A stretch of 64,000 nt of DNA, from assembly GCA_964494085.1 (NCBI GenBank), contig CAZBQJ010000004.1, positions 127,042 through 191,041 on the forward strand, read 5' to 3'. Source of the DNA: CAZBQJ01 sp964494085 (GTDB lineage: Bacteria; Patescibacteriota; Gracilibacteria; UBA1369). The position numbers were made by a program, and so were the translations under genes. The notes under the pieces were generated by a model. That model was not told the DNA's origin and made no database searches. It was given only the letters and a program-made list of their open reading frames with translations. Positions 1 to 11,500 of this stretch are shown here, piece by piece; position 1 is the stretch's first letter; every line of letters starts with the position of its first letter.

Positions 1-1
1 A

Positions 2-1375
2 CCCGAAGAAAAAAGTGATTTCTTTTCCAGTGCGGCACTTCAGGAAAAAGCAGGCAGTAGTAAGTTGATGGAGAATATTGTTACTCAGAAAGCCCAATTG
101 GAACAACCAAAAATGGAGGACTTATTGGGTAAGAAGTCGAATATTCTGGAAAAGACTATTGAACAGGAGTCACAACTAAAACTAAAAAAGAAATTACGAC
201 TGATGCAGTTCATGGCTCTGATGGTGGCCGTAGCAGCAATTTCCATAAATGGATATCTTTATTATCAACTCAGTCCGGGAATTGATTTCCTCGGTTATGG
301 GAAATATGATTTTGATTCCAATTTACGTAATAATGTCTTCAATCTCAATGAAAGCTTGAAATCCACTCAAACTGAATTGAATAAATACAGATATTTGTCA
401 GGACAGCTTTATCTGGATCAGTTTGGATATGAGAGCACCAGATTTATTGACGGGGTCAGCAACCTGGAAGCTCCGGGACTGGCAGCAGATAAAAATGCCA
501 TACAAAGTGTGATAACTGAAGCAAAAAACAATATGCCGGACTTATTGGCAGGGGCGAAACAAAACCTGAGCCAACTGATTTCTGTGGAAACTTATGCGAC
601 CAGAGGAGAAGAAGAAGTCGATCCTAATCAGGTTGATCTGGAAGCTCAAAGGCAATTGCGTCAAGCGATCAGCAGTGAGAAGCAACATTTGGTGGAAGCC
701 AGTGCTCAAAGTAATTTAGAATTACCAGCCGGATCCATAGCCTTTTTCAACAATACCTTACGTTTGGTGGGCAATAACCGTTTATTGGCTAAATTAAAAG
801 CAAAAACCGTAAATGCCTTCCAATTGGAGGCTGAGGATTATCAGAATAGCAATGACCCGACACAAAGATCAGCTTTCAAGGGTTATATCGATGATTTATT
901 GGCTTCTACCAAGGTGAATTTGGCAACAATTACCAATTTACGAAATGCCAGGGTGGCCTGGACTGATGTGATCGACAGGATTGAACAGATTACCAATAAA
1001 ATTAATAGTGACCATAACAGTGGTTTGGGATCTTCCAACGCCAGTAAGATTATTTATTCCAGTTTTGACCTGAATTCTGATACCGGAAAGGTTACTGTCA
1101 GCGGAGTGAATACTACTCGTAGTGGCACAAACAGAGAAGTAGTCACCTATCTGATTGAAGCTTTTGAAGCATCACCGGAATTTAAAGATGTTTCCAACAG
1201 ATCATTCCCATTATCTAAATCAACGGACTTGAACGGACAAAATGTCTATACTTTGAATTTCAAGATCGATATGGCTCTGGAAGTAGGGGCTTTCTCCAAA
1301 TTGAATCAGCCAATCGCTGATCTGCAAGCCCAAAAGGTGGCAGTTGTAAAAATACCAGTTAAAAGAAATAACTAA
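2..1375 (+). CDS. PilN-like type IV pilus assembly protein (5' end outside window)
   Basis: Probable inner-membrane alignment protein of the type IV pilus, assigned by shape and position rather than strong sequence identity. The frame is open from base 2, so the gene probably starts to the left of the window; the TTG at 65 and ATG at 68 have no ribosome binding site and may be internal. The visible part has a charged cytoplasmic N-terminus, one membrane segment (about residues 48-68 counted from the TTG), then a long helical region and a C-terminal alpha/beta part. That is the order expected for PilN, although at 436+ residues it is about twice the usual PilN length. The next gene begins one base after its stop and is PilO-like, followed by PilB and PilC, so all belong to one operon. 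An upstream PilM would be expected just outside the window. Confidence 0.6.
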   Translation, partial: PEEKSDFFSSAALQEKAGSSKLMENIVTQKAQLEQPKMEDLLGKKSNILEKTIEQESQLKLKKKLRLMQFMALMVAVAAISINGYLYYQLSPGIDFLGYGKYDFDSNLRNNVFNLNESLKSTQTELNKYRYLSGQLYLDQFGYESTRFIDGVSNLEAPGLAADKNAIQSVITEAKNNMPDLLAGAKQNLSQLISVETYATRGEEEVDPNQVDLEAQRQLRQAISSEKQHLVEASAQSNLELPAGSIAFFNNTLRLVGNNRLLAKLKAKTVNAFQLEAEDYQNSNDPTQRSAFKGYIDDLLASTKVNLATITNLRNARVAWTDVIDRIEQITNKINSDHNSGLGSSNASKIIYSSFDLNSDTGKVTVSGVNTTRSGTNREVVTYLIEAFEASPEFKDVSNRSFPLSKSTDLNGQNVYTLNFKIDMALEVGAFSKLNQPIADLQAQKVAVVKIPVKRNN

Positions 1376-1376
1376 T

Positions 1377-2108
1377 ATGGCCAATCAACTAATTACAAAA
1401 AGGAGGATTCAGCAGGGTATTGTGCAATATGCGCTGATCACGCTGCTGATAGCAGTATTGGGTGGATATTTTGGTTATATGAATTACAGCGAATATCAGG
1501 CGGCCACTGTGGCTCTTAATTCTGAAACAGAAAATCTCAGTCAACTGAAAGTGTCTGCCGAAAAATCCAAAATTGACTATGAAAATTTAAAGAAACAAAT
1601 GGATCAGACCAATTCAGGAGTTAATGAATCGATTGAAAAGATTTTACCGCCGGAGGAGTCATTCACTGACCTGGCACGCCAATTGGACAAATATTTCCTG
1701 GATAGCAGGGTTTCCTCCAATCCGATGTTCCTAAGCGATTTACGTTTCAATACAGCCCGCCTGGACACTGACCACGACTACTCTACCCTACCATTTTCAA
1801 TGAATATTTCAGGAGATGAAGATGGCTTTAAACAATTCTTGAATTATATCTCTAAAACCGGTGAATTGACCGATAAATCCAGGCTGATGAATATTGCCAG
1901 CATCGCCTTGACCTTTCAACAGCCGGTGACTGGTTCCGGGAGTTCCACCGGTTCTGTTGGCGGAGAAGATGGCTTATCGGGGACAATCCCAACCTCAGTA
2001 CCGAATAGTCTAAATACTACCGTGCCATTGGTTACGGCCTCAATGAATCTGAACGCCTATTTCCAAAAGCCACTTGATGCAAGTACTACAGCAGCCGCAG
2101 CAAACTAA
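1377..2108 (+). CDS. PilO-like type IV pilus assembly protein
   Basis: Predicted partner of the preceding PilN-like protein in the inner-membrane platform of the type IV pilus. The 243-residue product has a short basic N-terminus, one membrane segment at about residues 17-36, a coiled-coil stretch (about 45-85) and a periplasmic domain. That domain contains a segment (LPFSMNISGDEDGFKQFL) resembling the ferredoxin-like core of PilO. The C-terminal 60 residues are Gly/Ser/Thr-rich and probably disordered. The ATG follows the previous stop by one base and the next gene starts five bases after its stop, so translation is probably coupled. The assignment rests on topology, size and neighbours. Confidence 0.6.
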   Translation: MANQLITKRRIQQGIVQYALITLLIAVLGGYFGYMNYSEYQAATVALNSETENLSQLKVSAEKSKIDYENLKKQMDQTNSGVNESIEKILPPEESFTDLARQLDKYFLDSRVSSNPMFLSDLRFNTARLDTDHDYSTLPFSMNISGDEDGFKQFLNYISKTGELTDKSRLMNIASIALTFQQPVTGSGSSTGSVGGEDGLSGTIPTSVPNSLNTTVPLVTASMNLNAYFQKPLDASTTAAAAN

Positions 2109-2113
2109 AAAAA

Positions 2114-3421
2114 ATGGAAAATCAAGCCCCAACTAACAACCAGCCACAACCTACTCAGGAAGTAGAACTCAATCCGAAGCTAAAACAGCTTCAGGATGCT
2201 ATATTGGCGGGGAATATTCCGCAGATGGTTTTGAATATCATTAGTTATGCTTTGGATTTGCGTTCTTCGGATATCCATATTGAGCCGGAAACTTTCACGG
2301 TACGCATACGCTACAGAGTTGATGGAGTGCTCAGACCGATTGTTGAGTATCCTTTGAATATTCATCCGGCGATTGTTTCCAGAATTAAAATCATGTCCAA
2401 CCTGAAGATTGATGAACAAAGAATCCCTCAGGACGGACGTAGTGAAGTGACAACCAAAGATAACCGTGAAATGGATTTACGTGTTTCGACACTACCGACT
2501 GTGAACGGAGAAAAGATAGTTATGCGTATTCAGGACAAATCCCGAAAGATTCCTGATTTACCGGAGCTCGGTTTGGATCCACATAATTTTGCTTTATTGA
2601 CTGAAGCTTTGGATTTGCCGAATGGCATTATCTTGACTACCGGGCCGACAGGTTCGGGAAAAACCACTACTCTATATTCATGTCTGAGCCGCTTAAACAC
2701 CAATGCGGTAAATATTTTAACTATTGAAGATCCGGTGGAAATTCAAATGGATGGTTTGAATCAAAGTCAGGTTCATCCGGACATTGATTATACCTTTGCC
2801 TATGGACTGCGCACGGCCTTGCGTCAAGATCCCGACATTATCATGGTGGGTGAAATTCGTGACCAGGAAACTATCCAAACGGCGATTGAAGCTTCCCTGA
2901 CCGGTCATCTGGTGCTCTCCACCATCCATACCAATAGTGCCGTGGAAACTTTGACACGCATTGATAACTTGGGCGTTCCACCATTTTTGATGGCGGCAAC
3001 AATTGAACTGATTATCGCCCAGCGTCTGGTCCGAAAACTATGTCCAACCTGTAAAGTTGCTGATCAACCGAAACCGGAGATGTTGGCCAGAATAAAGCTC
3101 GCCTTAGAAAATATCGGTACACCGGGAATAGTAACAAAAGAACAAATCGAGCAACCGACTTTCTGGAAAGGAAATCCCGAAGGCTGCCCTGAATGTGACG
3201 GTATCGGCTACAAAGGTCGAATCGGTCTTTACGAGATCATGCGAATGAATAATGAAATCCGACGAATGATATTGGACAACTCTTCCCCACTGGACATAGA
3301 AAAGGTGGCGATGAAAAATGGGGGGATGATTACCCTGGAACAAGATGGTGTGATGAAGGCTTTGCAGGGCATAACTTCACTTGATGAAATTTATCGGGTA
3401 GCCAAAAAAATGGAACTTTAG
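2114..3421 (+). CDS. pilB: type IV pilus assembly ATPase PilB / GspE family
   Basis: Hexameric secretion ATPase that powers pilus extension from the cytoplasmic face. The 435-residue protein carries a Walker A motif (GPTGSGKTTT), an Asp box, a Walker B-like segment (DPDIIMVGEIRD), a His box (STIHTNSA) and a C-terminal tetracysteine zinc site (CPTC and CPEC). The zinc site separates PilB/GspE from the retraction ATPase PilT. It is shorter than typical PilB (about 560 residues) because the N-terminal GspE-N domain is missing; it begins almost directly in the N2 domain. It lies between the PilO-like gene and pilC. No pilT is present in the window. Confidence 0.93.
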   Translation: MENQAPTNNQPQPTQEVELNPKLKQLQDAILAGNIPQMVLNIISYALDLRSSDIHIEPETFTVRIRYRVDGVLRPIVEYPLNIHPAIVSRIKIMSNLKIDEQRIPQDGRSEVTTKDNREMDLRVSTLPTVNGEKIVMRIQDKSRKIPDLPELGLDPHNFALLTEALDLPNGIILTTGPTGSGKTTTLYSCLSRLNTNAVNILTIEDPVEIQMDGLNQSQVHPDIDYTFAYGLRTALRQDPDIIMVGEIRDQETIQTAIEASLTGHLVLSTIHTNSAVETLTRIDNLGVPPFLMAATIELIIAQRLVRKLCPTCKVADQPKPEMLARIKLALENIGTPGIVTKEQIEQPTFWKGNPEGCPECDGIGYKGRIGLYEIMRMNNEIRRMILDNSSPLDIEKVAMKNGGMITLEQDGVMKALQGITSLDEIYRVAKKMEL

Positions 3422-3433
3422 CGTAAATAAACT

Positions 3434-4735
3434 ATGGCAGAAAGACAAACAAAAGGGTTTTATCAGGATCTGGAAGGACAGACTTTTGAAGTCGGTAAAA
3501 AAACCGATGCCGCTACCGGATTGGTTGATGGGAAAGCCTCTCCCAGTGAAGGTTTTATCATGAATATCGGCGCTGACACTGCCAAAACTCAAAAAATATT
3601 TTTAAATAAAACGGCTACTTCGACCCGCTTGACCGGGAATGCTCTGATAGACAGTTTCACCAGGTTAAATGACTATTTGATCGACCATAGTAAAATCAAA
3701 GTCCATGAAATAGCGGTGGCTTTCAGATTGCTTTCGACAATGATTAATGCCGGAATTCCTTTGATCAAATCCTTGAATACCCTGGGTGTGCAGTCCGAAA
3801 AAACTCCGAAACTGCAGAGAGTGTTATTTGATTTGGCCCATCAAGTGGAAAGTGGAAGCAGCCTTTCCAAAGCCATGGGGAAATACCCTGATGTTTTCTC
3901 TGAAGCCCAAACCGGGTCGGTCCAGGCAGGTGAAGCCACCGGTCAATTGAATAAAACTTTTAAAAACCTGGCTGAAGAAACAGAAAAATCTGCTTCAATC
4001 GCCGGTAAGGTAAAAGGAGCTTTGGTTTATCCCGTAGTGATCATCACCATTATGTTTGCGGTAGTATTTCTGATGATGGTGTTGGTGGTCCCGCAGATTT
4101 CCAAGTTATATACGGATTCCGGAAACGCCCTGCCAATGGTTACACAAGTATTAATCAAGTTGAGTGATTTTACCGTAGCTTACTGGTGGCTGATCTTGTT
4201 GGCATTATTGATCATAATTAGCGGAGTGATGGCTTGGAAAAAGACCAAATCCGGTAGTTATTACTGGGATTTAATGCTGATTAATCTGCCGATTTTTGGC
4301 GATTTGGTAAAAAAATCGGTGCTTTCCAAATTTGCCTATGGCTTTGGTAACCTGCTTTCTTCGGGAGTTCCGATTATTCAAGCAATGCAAATTGTCTCAG
4401 TGGCGGTGGGTAATGAGGTTTACCGTAAGCGTTTTTTACTGACTGCTGAAGATATGAAAGGTGGTATCCCGATGGCTGAAAATTTATCAAACAGTAAGCT
4501 CTTCCCGACGATGTTGGTAAATATGATCGAGATTGGTGAACAAACCGCTCAATTGGAGAATGTCACCCAAAAGGTTGCTGAATTTTATGATGAAGAGGTG
4601 AATAATTCTGTAAATGCTTTGACAAAAATCATGGAACCATTGGTAATTGTGATCGTTGGTATTACTGTTGGTGGGCTGGTGGCTGCGATAATGCTGCCGA
4701 TCATCCAGTTAACTGATATTGCTAATGCCGGTTAA
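3434..4735 (+). CDS. pilC: type IV pilus inner-membrane platform protein PilC / GspF
   Basis: Polytopic platform protein that couples PilB to pilin assembly. The 433-residue product has two GspF repeats, each a helical cytoplasmic bundle followed by membrane helices. The first repeat spans about residues 85-215 and contains the pattern MINAGIPLIKSL; the second spans about 285-430 and contains LLSSGVPIIQAM. Three hydrophobic segments are visible (about 197-220, 250-268 and 400-425). The N-terminal 80 residues are not conserved-looking and are polar. The gene starts 12 bases after pilB and ends the first transcription unit; the prepilin gene downstream has its own promoter. Confidence 0.92.
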   Translation: MAERQTKGFYQDLEGQTFEVGKKTDAATGLVDGKASPSEGFIMNIGADTAKTQKIFLNKTATSTRLTGNALIDSFTRLNDYLIDHSKIKVHEIAVAFRLLSTMINAGIPLIKSLNTLGVQSEKTPKLQRVLFDLAHQVESGSSLSKAMGKYPDVFSEAQTGSVQAGEATGQLNKTFKNLAEETEKSASIAGKVKGALVYPVVIITIMFAVVFLMMVLVVPQISKLYTDSGNALPMVTQVLIKLSDFTVAYWWLILLALLIIISGVMAWKKTKSGSYYWDLMLINLPIFGDLVKKSVLSKFAYGFGNLLSSGVPIIQAMQIVSVAVGNEVYRKRFLLTAEDMKGGIPMAENLSNSKLFPTMLVNMIEIGEQTAQLENVTQKVAEFYDEEVNNSVNALTKIMEPLVIVIVGITVGGLVAAIMLPIIQLTDIANAG

Positions 4736-4777
4736 AGACACTTTTGTGAAAACAGTAAAATTGATCAATAAGTGGAC

Positions 4778-4806
4778 TTGTGATTTGCCGATAAATGATG
4801 TAGAAT
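4778..4806 (+). promoter_or_regulatory. sigma70-type promoter of the prepilin gene
   Basis: TTGTGA at 4778-4783 and TAGAAT at 4801-4806 are separated by 17 bases, 38 bases before the pilin ATG. A separate promoter would let pilin be made in excess over the assembly proteins. Inferred from sequence only. Confidence 0.6.
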
Positions 4807-4844
4807 AGATGGAAGGTTAAAAAGAAATTAAAAAAAACAAAGCT

Positions 4845-5357
4845 ATGAAGCAAGGAAATTTTAGAAAAGGTTTCACACTTATTGAACTGCTGATCGTAAT
4901 TTCGATCATCGGTATTTTGGCGGTTGCGCTTCTGCCAAATGTACTCAGCGCTCCTATCAGAGCGAGAGACGCAGCTAGAAAAGCGGACATATCAACTATC
5001 GTAAAAGCGGTTGAGACATTTAATGTTGATAAAGGGAAATATCCTACTGGCCCACTTTGTTTCACGGGTGCAGCATTTTCAGAAGGCGACGGTCAAATTT
5101 TGAATACCTATTTCTCCGGCAGTATTCCTCCAAAAGACCCATCCGCTGCAGGTATGGTATCAGATTGTGCAGGTTATTACTACTGCCAAAAGAAAGGTAG
5201 CCCAGTTAACTATCTATTGATTGCTAAGACTGAACAAAAGACAAGTATGAATCATAAGTATACTGCTGGAACGGACACAAATGATTGTGATGGTACAACT
5301 GAATGGACAGGCGGCTTGGTTGCTGAAGGTGCTGACAGCTATGTACTCGCTCAGTAA
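4845..5357 (+). CDS. type IV prepilin (major pilin candidate)
   Basis: Secreted pilin subunit. The N-terminus has the class III signal: a short basic leader followed by KGFTLIELLIVISIIGILAV, with prepilin peptidase cleavage expected after the Gly and Glu at mature position 5. The hydrophobic alpha-1 helix is followed by a small globular domain containing Cys pairs (around residues 71, 107, 113 and 148), which fits a disulfide-closed D-loop. At 170 residues the length is typical. It has its own promoter upstream and a strong terminator 20 bases downstream, so it can be expressed independently as the abundant subunit. No prepilin peptidase is in the window. Confidence 0.93.
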   Translation: MKQGNFRKGFTLIELLIVISIIGILAVALLPNVLSAPIRARDAARKADISTIVKAVETFNVDKGKYPTGPLCFTGAAFSEGDGQILNTYFSGSIPPKDPSAAGMVSDCAGYYYCQKKGSPVNYLLIAKTEQKTSMNHKYTAGTDTNDCDGTTEWTGGLVAEGADSYVLAQ

Positions 5358-5376
5358 AAACCCAAGTTGATTAATT

Positions 5377-5411
5377 AAAAAGGGTGGAGTGTGAATACTC
5401 CACCCTTTTTT
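5377..5411 (+). terminator. rho-independent terminator after the prepilin gene
   Basis: A 9-bp stem (gggtggagt paired with actccaccc), extended by A:T pairs, has a 6-base loop and ends in a T run. It closes the pilin transcription unit. Confidence 0.92.
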
Positions 5412-5467
5412 GATGGTCAAACATATATAATAGGCAGGTCAACCCGAAATGGGGGTTTTTGGCTTAA

Positions 5468-5500
5468 TGTATAGGCGGGAAGGCTTTTTTTGTATAGGCG
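5468..5500 (+). repeat. 10-bp direct repeat upstream of the giant surface-protein gene
   Basis: TGTATAGGCG occurs at 5468-5477 and again at 5491-5500, 23 bases apart (about two helical turns), directly upstream of the extended -10. The arrangement is what a dimeric or paired regulator would bind. No binding protein is known. Confidence 0.5.
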
Positions 5501-5505
5501 ACCTT

Positions 5506-5514
5506 TGCTATACT
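5506..5514 (+). promoter_or_regulatory. extended -10 promoter of the giant surface-protein gene
   Basis: TGC-TATACT at 5506-5514 has no convincing -35 box. The start codon is at 5576, giving a leader of about 55 bases. Confidence 0.55.
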
Positions 5515-5575
5515 GGAGCAGGCTTTAAAAAGCCTTAAAAACAAATATAAATCGGCAAAAGTCCGGATTCTCCTC

Positions 5576-8500
5576 ATGGGACAAAATAAAATACCAATTT
5601 GGTTAAGATTGCTGTTCAGGCGTCGCAATATCAGCGTCCTGCTGCACTGGAAGAGAATGCTCAGCTCGGTACTTCTGGGAGTTTTCTGTTTTCAATTGTG
5701 GGCGCCGTCGGCACTGGCGTATTTTGCCTTTGTAGATGTGGCTAAAGCGGAGGTATTTGGCGGTTCAGTTGCCGCTGCCGTGAGTAGTGTCTTTGGGAAG
5801 ACAGGAGAAGTATTGCAAAAATTTTCAACCAAGTCTGAAGCGATTAATTATCAAGCCTCCGCTGCCAACAAAACCCAATTTGATCTGGTGGCGATTTTGG
5901 TGGACGAGGAAATTGCCAATAACAGCGGCCAATACGAGGGATTGACCAATAGTCATAATCCATCTGTCCCAAATACTCCCGATCAGACTTATCGCAAACT
6001 GACCGATCAGACTCTGATGGGGAGAATAGAAAGATATGCCAAAGATATTCAGGGGATCAATAAAGTGATCGATCCTCAGCCTTTCCTGAAAACCGTAATA
6101 ATCAAGGTTAAACGTGATGAACCAACTGAAAACATCGCCAGTTCACTGGAAAAATTGTATCGGGAAGGCGATGGGGCTACCAACGAAACCAACCATCTCA
6201 AAGGAATTGTAATTGTCGGAGAAGTGCCTTTACCGGTGGTCAACAAGAATGATAACCGCTTTGTCAGCTTATTCCCTTATACCGATTTTGAAGATCCTTA
6301 TTACATATATGATGCTCAGAGCAAGGACTTTCGGATCAATCCGGCCAATCGAAAGCAAGGGGCGGAAGTTTGGCATGGCGTGATAGTACCGCCGGCTGAT
6401 GGAGAAGATGGCAATAAATTGTTGGCTGAGTATTTCGATAAAAATCACTTATACAAAATCGGGGAGCCGGAATATAAGGATTTTGACAAGAAACTGTTCT
6501 ACAGCGATATGAACAAAGAGTATCAACTGCTGGGAGCAGAAGGTCTTCCGGCTTATTATCAATACCTGAAATATTGGGAAGATATCAGTTATTTCCGTTT
6601 CAATAAAACTTGGGCGAAAAAATTATATAACGAATCCAGTGGGGCGGGACAAGACCAGGGTGATAAAATGGATAATGATGGTGATGGAAAGATTGATGAA
6701 GATCCGGCAAATGGTTATGACGATGATGGAGATGGAGAAGATGGTAGCCCACTATTTGGCCTGAATAACGGTGTGGATGATGACGGAGATGGGGTAATTG
6801 ATAATGATGAAGAGGGAGTTTGGGGATTTTGTCACCCTGTTCCAGCGACTGGGAAAACTCATTTGGAAAACTGTAAAACACCGGGAAAGCCCTATAAAAC
6901 AGGAGATTTTTATAATACTGTTCCGGGGAGTATCTATAAAATCAAGGATGGAATAAACAATAATCCTGAAACCAATCAGTTAATTGATGAAGGAATTGGC
7001 GAAGACCCGGGAGACGCCACAATCGGCATAGATAATGACCGTGACGGGCGTATCGATGAGGATACTTCGGCAGATAATGATGCTGATGGAGATAAAAGAG
7101 CTGATGAAGACGGTCCGGGAGACAGCAATGGGGATGGCTGTCCGGGTGATTGTGGAGTCGATGAGAACAATGATTCGATCGACGGGGATGGTGATGGTTG
7201 GCCGGATGGCTATGAGAAGGAGTATGGCTCACTGATATTAACTCCGCTGGAAGTTGGGGATTTGATTGATGCTGTGGCTAACGGTAATTCCAAAAAAGTC
7301 TTTGCTTCGAAAAAAATATCGACTGATCCCAAGGACCCGTTTTCGTTCCCGATTATCGTCATGTTGATTCCGCCACTTCCGCCGATAATTTTCCCCAGAT
7401 TTTTGCCCTGGCCGGATCCCGAAGAATGGGTAGATAACAGCGTGGCCGCCGATGACGATGAGGATGGCCTGGTAGATGAAGATGGCACTGCTGACAACGA
7501 TAATGATCAAGATGGGAGTTTTGACGAAGATCCCGGTGATGCCTTGGGAACAAATGCCAAAGGCGATGGTTCCGGTATTTTTGATAATTTACCGGATATC
7601 CGATCGAAGGATATTATCCTGGCCTTCTTTAAAAATTATAATGAGCTATTTGATAGATTTTATGCTGATTTAAATACCTGGACAGGGTATACGGGTCGAT
7701 GGGATCCCAGCTATAAAGCGGCAGACGGAAGCAGTAAAACCGATTTGGTCAGTTTCCCTTATCTGATTGCCGCTAAAGATGGTTTCACCATGGTATACCT
7801 GAAAGCCGTTAATGATGCGATTGAAAGGAAAGTCGATGATTATGTCCAGAAACTGCAATATGATATCCGAATGGTGCGGGGGGCGACTTTGAGTGGGTAT
7901 GTAGTACTACCGGATGATAATGGAGTATTTCCTGTAGATTCTCATATTACTTTCAACAGCATTAATTTCATCAATTTTGGTTATCGGAATGATGGCTTTT
8001 TTGCCGGTATTGGTCCTCTGTTAGTGGCTTTGGCTCCCCTACTTCCGGCCTTTGTCGAACAAAAGAAGAAAGAATTTTTGGATGCGATCAAGGGACCTGT
8101 TGGCATTTCAACGCCAATTTATATCAATGGGAAACCGATTGAATCAATCAACAATATTCAACAATGTAGTTTGTATAGAGGCTCAGAAGGAGTAGAAAAT
8201 AGCCAAATGGTGATCGGAAATTCCGTCTACGATCCGACTTCCAACCAAAATACTGAATTGCCGCCACAGATGCCCAAAGAATGGAATCTCTTTCCGAAAG
8301 AAATGCTGACTGGAGAGGATGGCAACGATTATGAGGGGTTGTATTGGTGGTGGAATAATGATGATGCCTCGCCAATGGTAAAATGGCTAAAAAAACAAAG
8401 GGTACTGAATGCGTCATTTGCAGGATGTTTCTCGGAAAACACCATTCATCCGGAACGCTGCTATGCCGGTTTGGCCACTCGTTACATCTTTAGCCTAGGA

Positions 8501-11500
8501 GGAACCAAACAAGTGACTGGAATACCGGAAAGTGCCGTTAGCCACCAAGCCTGTTTTGATTTGAAAGAAAAGAATGGTTATGACGCCTTTTCTTTGGATG
8601 CGGCGATTTATTTGAGTGCCATTGGCAGTAATCAGACAGAAGAAGCTAAAAAGAAGTTTGAAAGCATTAGACCGGATCAGGCATCAGCCTATCGCGCTCC
8701 CAGAGATATAAAATTGATGGATTTTTTCGACAATCGTCCGAAATTTTATGAAATTACCCCTGGTGTCACCAACGTTATTACCACGGTAATGACTCAGGCT
8801 GCACAGGTTTCCCCAAAACTAACCGGCTTTAGTATAAATTTTGAAGATGTCCTGAAATCCTATATGGCCGGGAATAGAGTGGATGACAATGGCAATGGAA
8901 TAGTCGATGAAGCAGCAGAAGCCAATATTCAATTCTTTCCGATCAACAGTTCAAATCATCAGCCTAATTGGCTGCAAGTAGGTGAGCAGCTATTGCAAAC
9001 TGCCCGTACCAATGAATCCGCCTCTGATCCTAAAGCCAAACCGTTAAAATTTGGGAATACCATTATTCCCGGCACCAAAGAAGTTTCGATCAAAGTAACG
9101 CCAATATTTGGTCAAACGATCAGTTCCCTGGTCCTTCACAAAGAACCCACTATCGATACTCTGGAAGCCCAGACTTATGAATTAAAACGTGATGCACAAG
9201 GAAACTTTATTGTCGACTCGACTTTGACGGATAAAGAAAAGCGTACATTAGGCCAATATGAAACCGTTACTAAAACAGCACCGGACGGGTCTATTGTTAA
9301 AAATGAAACCCGCTATACGCTCAGCATGCCGATAGACAGTCCCCGTTATGCTTCATTCCGTGACTGGCAGGGGAATTATCAAAAGATCGTTTATCCGAAT
9401 GCTTTCAAAGCAAAAGATGCCGCTGATTTGAAACAGCAGTTGGCGAATTTGGAAAATCAGCTCAAGGCAATTCAAGTCAATCCGGTTTATGCGGGGCTGG
9501 GACCCTCGACAGTGGATGGTTATTTGACCGGTGTAATTGAACCTTCATTAAAGAATGATGTAATTAACACGACTCTTGACGCTATCAGTGTAGTTGCAGA
9601 GAAGAAATTGGATGATGCTCTGCAATGGCGAGATATGGATATCGATCAAAAGCATGAATACTCGGTGGATAAGTATTGGGGCAGTGCCTATACGCCTTAT
9701 ACTCCTTTGTCAGAATCTAAAAACGGATATGAAGTACTTTATTTGAATTCGGCCGGTCAGGCGGATGCCTTGTCGATGAAATTCAATAAAGACATTCCAC
9801 CGAAGCCACCTGAACCAAAAGTGGAAAAGGTGGATTGTAGCAAAGAAAAATATTGGACTTATGCGGCTTGTAAAAATACGGCTCCAAGCACTCCACCACC
9901 TGGAGGATCTGGTTCCTCTACTCAAGCTGATGAGGATAATTCCGTAATTATCTTTGCCTGGTTTGGAGAATTGAAAAAGTGGGCCGAAGAAACTGCCGAT
10001 ATAGTCAATGGCAAGGGGTCGGTGACCAGTTGTCCTGTGGATGGATTCACAGATATTCCCGACGACCCCGGGGCTGATCAGCCATATCAACCGCAAGTGA
10101 TGATCAAGATGCCAATTGACCTTGACGGTAATGGCGCGCCGGATGATTCGGATAAGACTGTCAGCCTTTCCATAGCCCTGGAAAATAAAGGTAAAACCGT
10201 CCTGAAAGCAGGGACAGGTGATCTGGTCAATGTGATTGTTCAAGCATTGGATAAGGATGGAAAACTAAATAATGTCGAGAATAACAATCAAGTAAAACTT
10301 AATATTAAAAATGTCAGTGGGACCGGAGAGATAGCGACGGTAGTCGGGCAAGATACCCTGACTTTTGCTTCAGGTAAGGCTACTTTTCCGGTCACAGGAG
10401 GTGATGTGGGTGGGACCGTCGCTCTGCAGGCACAATTGGTAAAAAAAACTACGATAAAGAGTGGGTCTATAGCCTTGACCGTCAGTCTGGAGGCAATCAA
10501 ATTAATCGCCTATCGTCGTTATAATTCCTATCAGTTTACCCAAGGTGCAGCAGCCGGGTATTTGATTTTTGATGGAAACGGTAAAGCTATTGCCGAGGTA
10601 GATCCGCAAAGTGGCTATATCAATATTCTAAATGATAAATATGAACTGGGAGTGCTACCGGCAAACGGATTCAAACCACTTAGACAAACAGTGGTCAGCA
10701 AAGAGGATGGGACAGTCATGGCTATTCTGTACTTTGTGGTGGGAGGAGATCAGGTCATTACTATCGATGCGCCCGGGATTGATTATGCAAAATCATATCA
10801 GGAGCTGAGTGGAGTCCATATCAAAGATTTATCAGCTTCAGACACGATCAGTCTGCAAACAATCAGTGATGATCCGGCAATGAAGGGAAATGTTTTACTG
10901 GTGGATAGTAAAGTTTCTGAAAATAAAGGTCGAGTGGGCCTGCTAGACAAGAAAGGCAATTTGTTTACATCGTTAAAGATGCAGGTAAAGGCCGGACCAA
11001 ATAATGGGCCGGTAGTCTTTGTAGTTGATGGTGATAATGGTGGTCCGGCCTTTGAACTGTATCTAGGCGCTAAATTTGAAATGGTCAAAGTGTTGCCTTA
11101 TGAGCAAATTAAGGGCTTTTTTGCCAGCCTGCCGGGGGCATTATTGTTAAAACAAATTGCTGAAACCCATTCCGGCTGGGTAAGTCTGGCCAATCTGACT
11201 AAATTGAAAACTGTACACGCGGCCCCGGCCCCCGAAGCGGCTGCCACCACCTCACCAGCTGAAGCCGGCACTACATCAATTGGTATTCCGGATACTGACC
11301 AGGACGGCCTAAATGATTTGGAAGAAATTATCATCGGAACAAAAGTCGATAATCCTGATACAAACGGTGACGGCATCACTGATCTGGACTCCTTAAATCA
11401 AGGAATTGACCCAAGGGTCGCTGGAAGCAAGCCACTATTTAGTGACATTAAACCCGGTGATGCCGGATTTATCGAAATAGTGAAATTATTCCGCAGAGGT

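Noticed and set aside
6661..7540. GATGATGGAGATGG-like repeats that could be taken for a tandem array or CRISPR
   Set aside because: They are imperfect, in frame, and encode DxDGDG calcium-binding motifs. There are no spacers of constant length.
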